A DNA stretch of 6,171 nucleotides from an uncultured Faecalibacterium sp. Its GTDB lineage: Bacteria > Bacillota > Clostridia > Oscillospirales > Ruminococcaceae. The notes under the pieces are model-generated. The model had not been told where the DNA came from, made no database searches, and was given only the letters and a program-made list of their open reading frames with translations. This document shows, one piece after another, positions 5,945 to 6,171 of this stretch. The position numbers and the translations under genes are program-made. The stretch is taken from assembly GCA_945982465.1 (NCBI GenBank), contig CAMFSB010000106.1, positions 1 to 6,171 of the forward strand, read 5' to 3'. Position 1 is the stretch's first letter, and each line of letters begins with the position of its first letter.

Positions 5945-6171
5945 ATGCCGCAGAAGATCAACGTAACGCGCAAAAAGCGGCGCATGCTGGAATTGTCCGG
6001 CAGCGCGCTGAAATGGATCGGCCTGGTGCTGACCGGTATGGGCACGTTCAGCGCCGCTGTGCTGCAGCGCGGCGTGCTGCGGCTGGACCGCTACACCAAC
6101 GAACCCCGGTACGCCGCGCGGGCGCCGGGCCGCGAGCTGTTCGGCGCGGTGCGCGCTCCGGGGGGCGGCCC
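5945..6171 (+). CDS. N-terminus of a probable membrane protein, possibly TraX-like (cut by window end)
   Basis: An open frame of 75 codons runs from ATG 5945 off the window edge. The start has a GAGGTG ribosome site at 5932-5937 and lies 28 bases after the galactanase stop, so the gene is probably co-transcribed. The protein opens with a basic patch (NVTRKKRR, residues 6-13) and then a hydrophobic stretch, SGSALKWIGLVLTGMGTFSAAV (18-39), consistent with an inside-positive first membrane helix. The LKWIxLV pattern recalls the start of TraX-family proteins (O-acyltransferase-like membrane proteins), but the Asp-His I would expect in that helix is absent, with Gly-Thr in its place. The sequence visible is too short to decide. 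Confidence is good for a gene, low for the family. Confidence 0.7.
   Translation, partial: MPQKINVTRKKRRMLELSGSALKWIGLVLTGMGTFSAAVLQRGVLRLDRYTNEPRYAARAPGRELFGAVRAPGGG

Noticed and set aside
4660..6045. 461-codon open frame on the - strand opposite the galactanase gene
   Set aside because: It covers the leader, the whole GH53 gene and the start of the next gene on the other strand; the repetitive His/Ala/Gly-rich translation shows no domain.
1..6171. tRNA, rRNA, CRISPR array, insertion sequence or attachment site
   Set aside because: No cloverleaf, no regularly spaced direct repeats, no transposase or integrase motifs and no terminal inverted repeats were found on either strand.

Overview
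The window looks like chromosomal DNA of a gut Clostridia species in the Faecalibacterium / Gemmiger / Subdoligranulum group. This is inferred from high GC, strong AGGAGG-type ribosome sites, Gram-positive style -35/-10 promoters and the type of proteins encoded; no 16S or other marker is present. All six genes lie on the + strand. GC rises along the window, from roughly 48% in the first 360 bases to about 70-75% in parts of the later genes.

Layout. At 27-2230 are two overlapping permease genes of a MalF/MalG-type carbohydrate ABC importer; the binding-protein gene would be expected just left of the window. A 312-base gap (2231-2542) carries a near-consensus sigma-A promoter (2380-2408) followed at once by a leader with a 10-bp inverted repeat and T-run. 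Gene 2543-4426 encodes a 627-residue cytosolic protein that I read as an uncharacterised protein with a GH57/NodB-like N-terminal region and a beta-sandwich C-terminal region. A 75-residue zinc-ribbon gene (4399-4626) overlaps its end. A second good promoter (4627-4655) starts directly after that stop codon and leads into a 154-base hairpin-rich leader. Gene 4816-5916 is a clear GH53 endo-beta-1,4-galactanase without a signal peptide. The last gene (5945 to the window edge) is the start of a probable membrane protein, possibly TraX-like.

How it may work. The set resembles the Bacillus gan locus (binding protein, GanP and GanQ permeases, GanB galactanase), so the importer may take up beta-1,4-galacto-oligosaccharides from pectic galactan side chains. 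The galactanase would then cut them inside the cell. The 627-residue protein may be a further carbohydrate-active enzyme of the same pathway, but its activity is unknown. The substrate is inferred only from the GH53 neighbour.

Points of most interest: the MalF-like permease appears to lack about 40-45 internal residues, including a membrane segment, near residues 110-112; both downstream transcription units start with structured leaders containing mutually exclusive hairpins; the GH57/NodB-like protein is an enzyme candidate; and the galactanase appears to be intracellular.
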